Shown here piece by piece: positions 62,068-64,000 of a stretch of DNA of 64,000 nucleotides. The DNA comes from Sipunculus nudus (lineage: Eukaryota > Annelida > Sipuncula > Golfingiida > Sipunculidae): the NCBI GenBank assembly GCA_026874595.1, contig CM049310.1, positions 15,228,058-15,292,057 of the forward strand, read 5' to 3'. Every line of letters begins with the position of its first letter. Position 1 is the first letter of the stretch. The translations under genes and the position numbers were made by a program. Below the pieces are notes generated by a model. It made no database searches, had not been told where the DNA came from, and saw only the letters and a list, made by a program, of their open reading frames with translations.

Positions 62068-64000
62068 GTTACCTTAATCAGAGAGGATATCACTACTGCA
62101 TGGCCTTTTTTTACTTACAGAGCATACACCAATGATCTCGTATAGTGTTTAGACTTAAATCCTTGTCCTCTGTACCAGACGGCACATCAACTGAACACTG
62201 AGGGTCACTCTTACTTTTTTCTTCTTCCTTTTCCCAATGTATTCTGCAAAAGAGACAAAATGAAATTTAATCTGATGAATTAATTTCTCTACCAGATTAC
62301 TATTTATAAACAATATTATTTCATCCTGAAATTTCACTTAACCTGTTTCTAAAAACAAGGGACCCATGGGTCACGGCGCTCAGCTGATCGTGATTGGACT
62401 ATAAATGTTTCTCCACTGTGATACTATATCGCGTCGATAAAGCTTATGAATATCATGTACATGTTGGGCTATTATAAAGGAATGTAATGTAATATGTGAG
62501 TAAATGATAAATGAAATTACCTGACTGATGGATTAATAGAGTCAAATAAAGTGGTTTATTTTTTATTTATTTAGGAGGGGTTGAAAATTGTGATATATTT
62601 GAGCAAATACGAATGCAATGACAGCAGTAATAAGCAGTAGTAGAATGATGATAAGGCTATTTGTTGAAGGATCTAAAGTGTATGGTAGTCTGCAAGCGTT
62701 CAATTTGACAGATATGATGTTATGATTAAATATGCTGATGAAGTGATTTATGAATATGTGACTGTATGACACAATATCTCTTTAGTCTTGACAAGGTACA
62801 TTATTGTGATGCCCACTATGTCTACATATTACACAATATTGACATAATTTCTGGCATGTACAAAGGTACCTATGGACGAATAGTTATACAAAATATTAAA
62901 GTATGAATATATCTGATTCATCTTGTTCTTGCTTACTGAGGCTGACTTTGGGATGGGGTTCGGAGAAGGGAAAAGTGAGGGCAGCACGAAGGTGGATGTA
63001 GAAATATTCTATTGTAATGTTTTTCATTTATATAAGAATATGAAAAGCTAAGAGGAAAGGGGCCCTCCTACTTGGTTATAGTAAAGTTCTAAATAAATGA
63101 TTGCAAACTAATACTCTGACAAGACTGTCATGAAGAAAAACAGTAAAAGTTTTGAGATACTGTGTTGCATACGAAAATTTACAGATGGACAGGCAAGTGG
63201 ACAGAATGGACTAATACCTTTATTTCACTTTCAAGAGAATAATGCATTTTAGTTTATATATAATCCTATTTTTTTAAGCAGATCCACTTTTTCCATTAAG
63301 AAGTTTTTATCTGAATCATTTTTTTATTTATAGGTTTATAAATTTTTAATTAAAAAACCTGAAAATATAGGTTAAAATATTAGAATTGTTGCAAAAGTTG
63401 CAATCATTATATGTACAGAGTAAAAAATATTGGGTCATATTATGCATACACATATATTTTATTATTTTTAAATCATAAATGTTTAAACTGATTTTAAAAG
63501 AAAATAATGCCACAACATGGCATCTACAAGAATATTCCTTGAATCACTATTAAAAAGTTTTGCACATTGGAGTTTTCAGGATATGCTTAATTTTATTCAC
63601 CAAAATAAAATAAAAGTAAATTTGATAAAATAAAACATCTTTTCAAATAAAGTATCAGACTGTTGGTTGAATGAGGGACAAACAATATCATTGTGCTAAT
63701 TACTATCCCAGTTTTAATTAATTACTGGAATTAATAGTCAATTTCACACCTGGTGAAGTTTTTACTCTTCTGAAGTAAGGAATTACTTATCTCATGAACA
63801 TCCACACTTTCACAGCAATACACCACTTTGTGGACACAATTAAATGTACACTTTAATCATTGTAACCCTGGTGGTTCAATACAAAATCTAAAATGTAGCA
63901 TGTCCAAGAATAAAATAAAATACAGAAAAATTATAACATTCATCTAGTTTATGCACCAGCTGGGGGGGATGAGTGCAGGGCAGAGGGGAAGCCTCCTAGT
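62068..64000 (-). other. Upstream of the Sec16 start codon
   Basis: Should hold 5'UTR and perhaps the promoter of the gene. A possible microexon (TTTTGCAG|AATAC at 62243, AAAAAA|GTAAGAG at 62215) is the only splice-like unit seen. No TATA box, CpG-rich island or start site can be defended. The rest is AT-rich. Confidence 0.4.
62353..62396. mobile_element. Solo left end of family A
   Basis: ACAAGGGACCCATGGGTC then GCTCAGCTGATC. It matches the left ends at 12608, 14333 and 38887, with no array following, so it is a truncated copy upstream of the gene. Confidence 0.75.

Noticed and set aside
1-64000. Viral or retroelement coding sequences (reverse transcriptase, integrase, transposase, capsid)
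   Set aside because: No frame on either strand shows the catalytic motifs or length expected; all mobile elements seen are non-autonomous.

Overview
This is a eukaryotic (animal) window. It holds one long, intron-rich gene on the minus strand, and I see no other protein-coding gene. Translating and joining the exons gives a Sec16-family protein, the scaffold of endoplasmic-reticulum exit sites (ERES) that organises COPII coat assembly. The assignment rests on the central conserved domain (for example LLWRFLELLIKQNG, TIVGTDIADLLL, DEKWGGWRPHLAM, HFCYLMAQ) and on the C-terminal WFGSFFDKLRPKGK / LPDDKNPSIVWD block. The gene resembles the long SEC16A form. My model has 27 coding exons from 62067 down to 2304, all phase-compatible, about 2,514 codons. 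Its last exon may lie beyond the left edge.

The organism is most likely a marine lophotrochozoan, probably a bivalve. This is inferred from AT-rich introns filled with families of tandem-array elements that look like bivalve 'pearl'/Helitron-like elements, and from abundant 'tgaccttgacctttgacc'-type units. No species marker was seen.

Layout, right to left (5' to 3' of the gene): 64000-62068, upstream/5'UTR region. 62067-58119, one giant exon coding a disordered Q/P/S-rich half. 56792-46881, small Tyr/Arg/Ser-rich exons. 45739-27430, the central conserved domain in ten exons, interrupted by repeat-filled introns. 26377-23635, Gln/Tyr/Gly-rich exons, with a possible alternative 3' end at 23572 followed by two AATAAA signals. 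20973-2304, the C-terminal exons.

The most unusual feature is the intron at 27535-30851. About 44 tandem 52-bp units each carry a copy of the preceding exon's last 15 bases plus its 5' splice site, so the true donor is followed by dozens of near-identical decoys. A weaker 33-bp array with the same geometry abuts the donor at 7192. The other introns carry at least five families of non-autonomous elements sharing ACTAG-type starts and often CTAA ends, several MITEs with readable target-site duplications, a tRNA-derived SINE, minisatellites and a double perfect palindrome.
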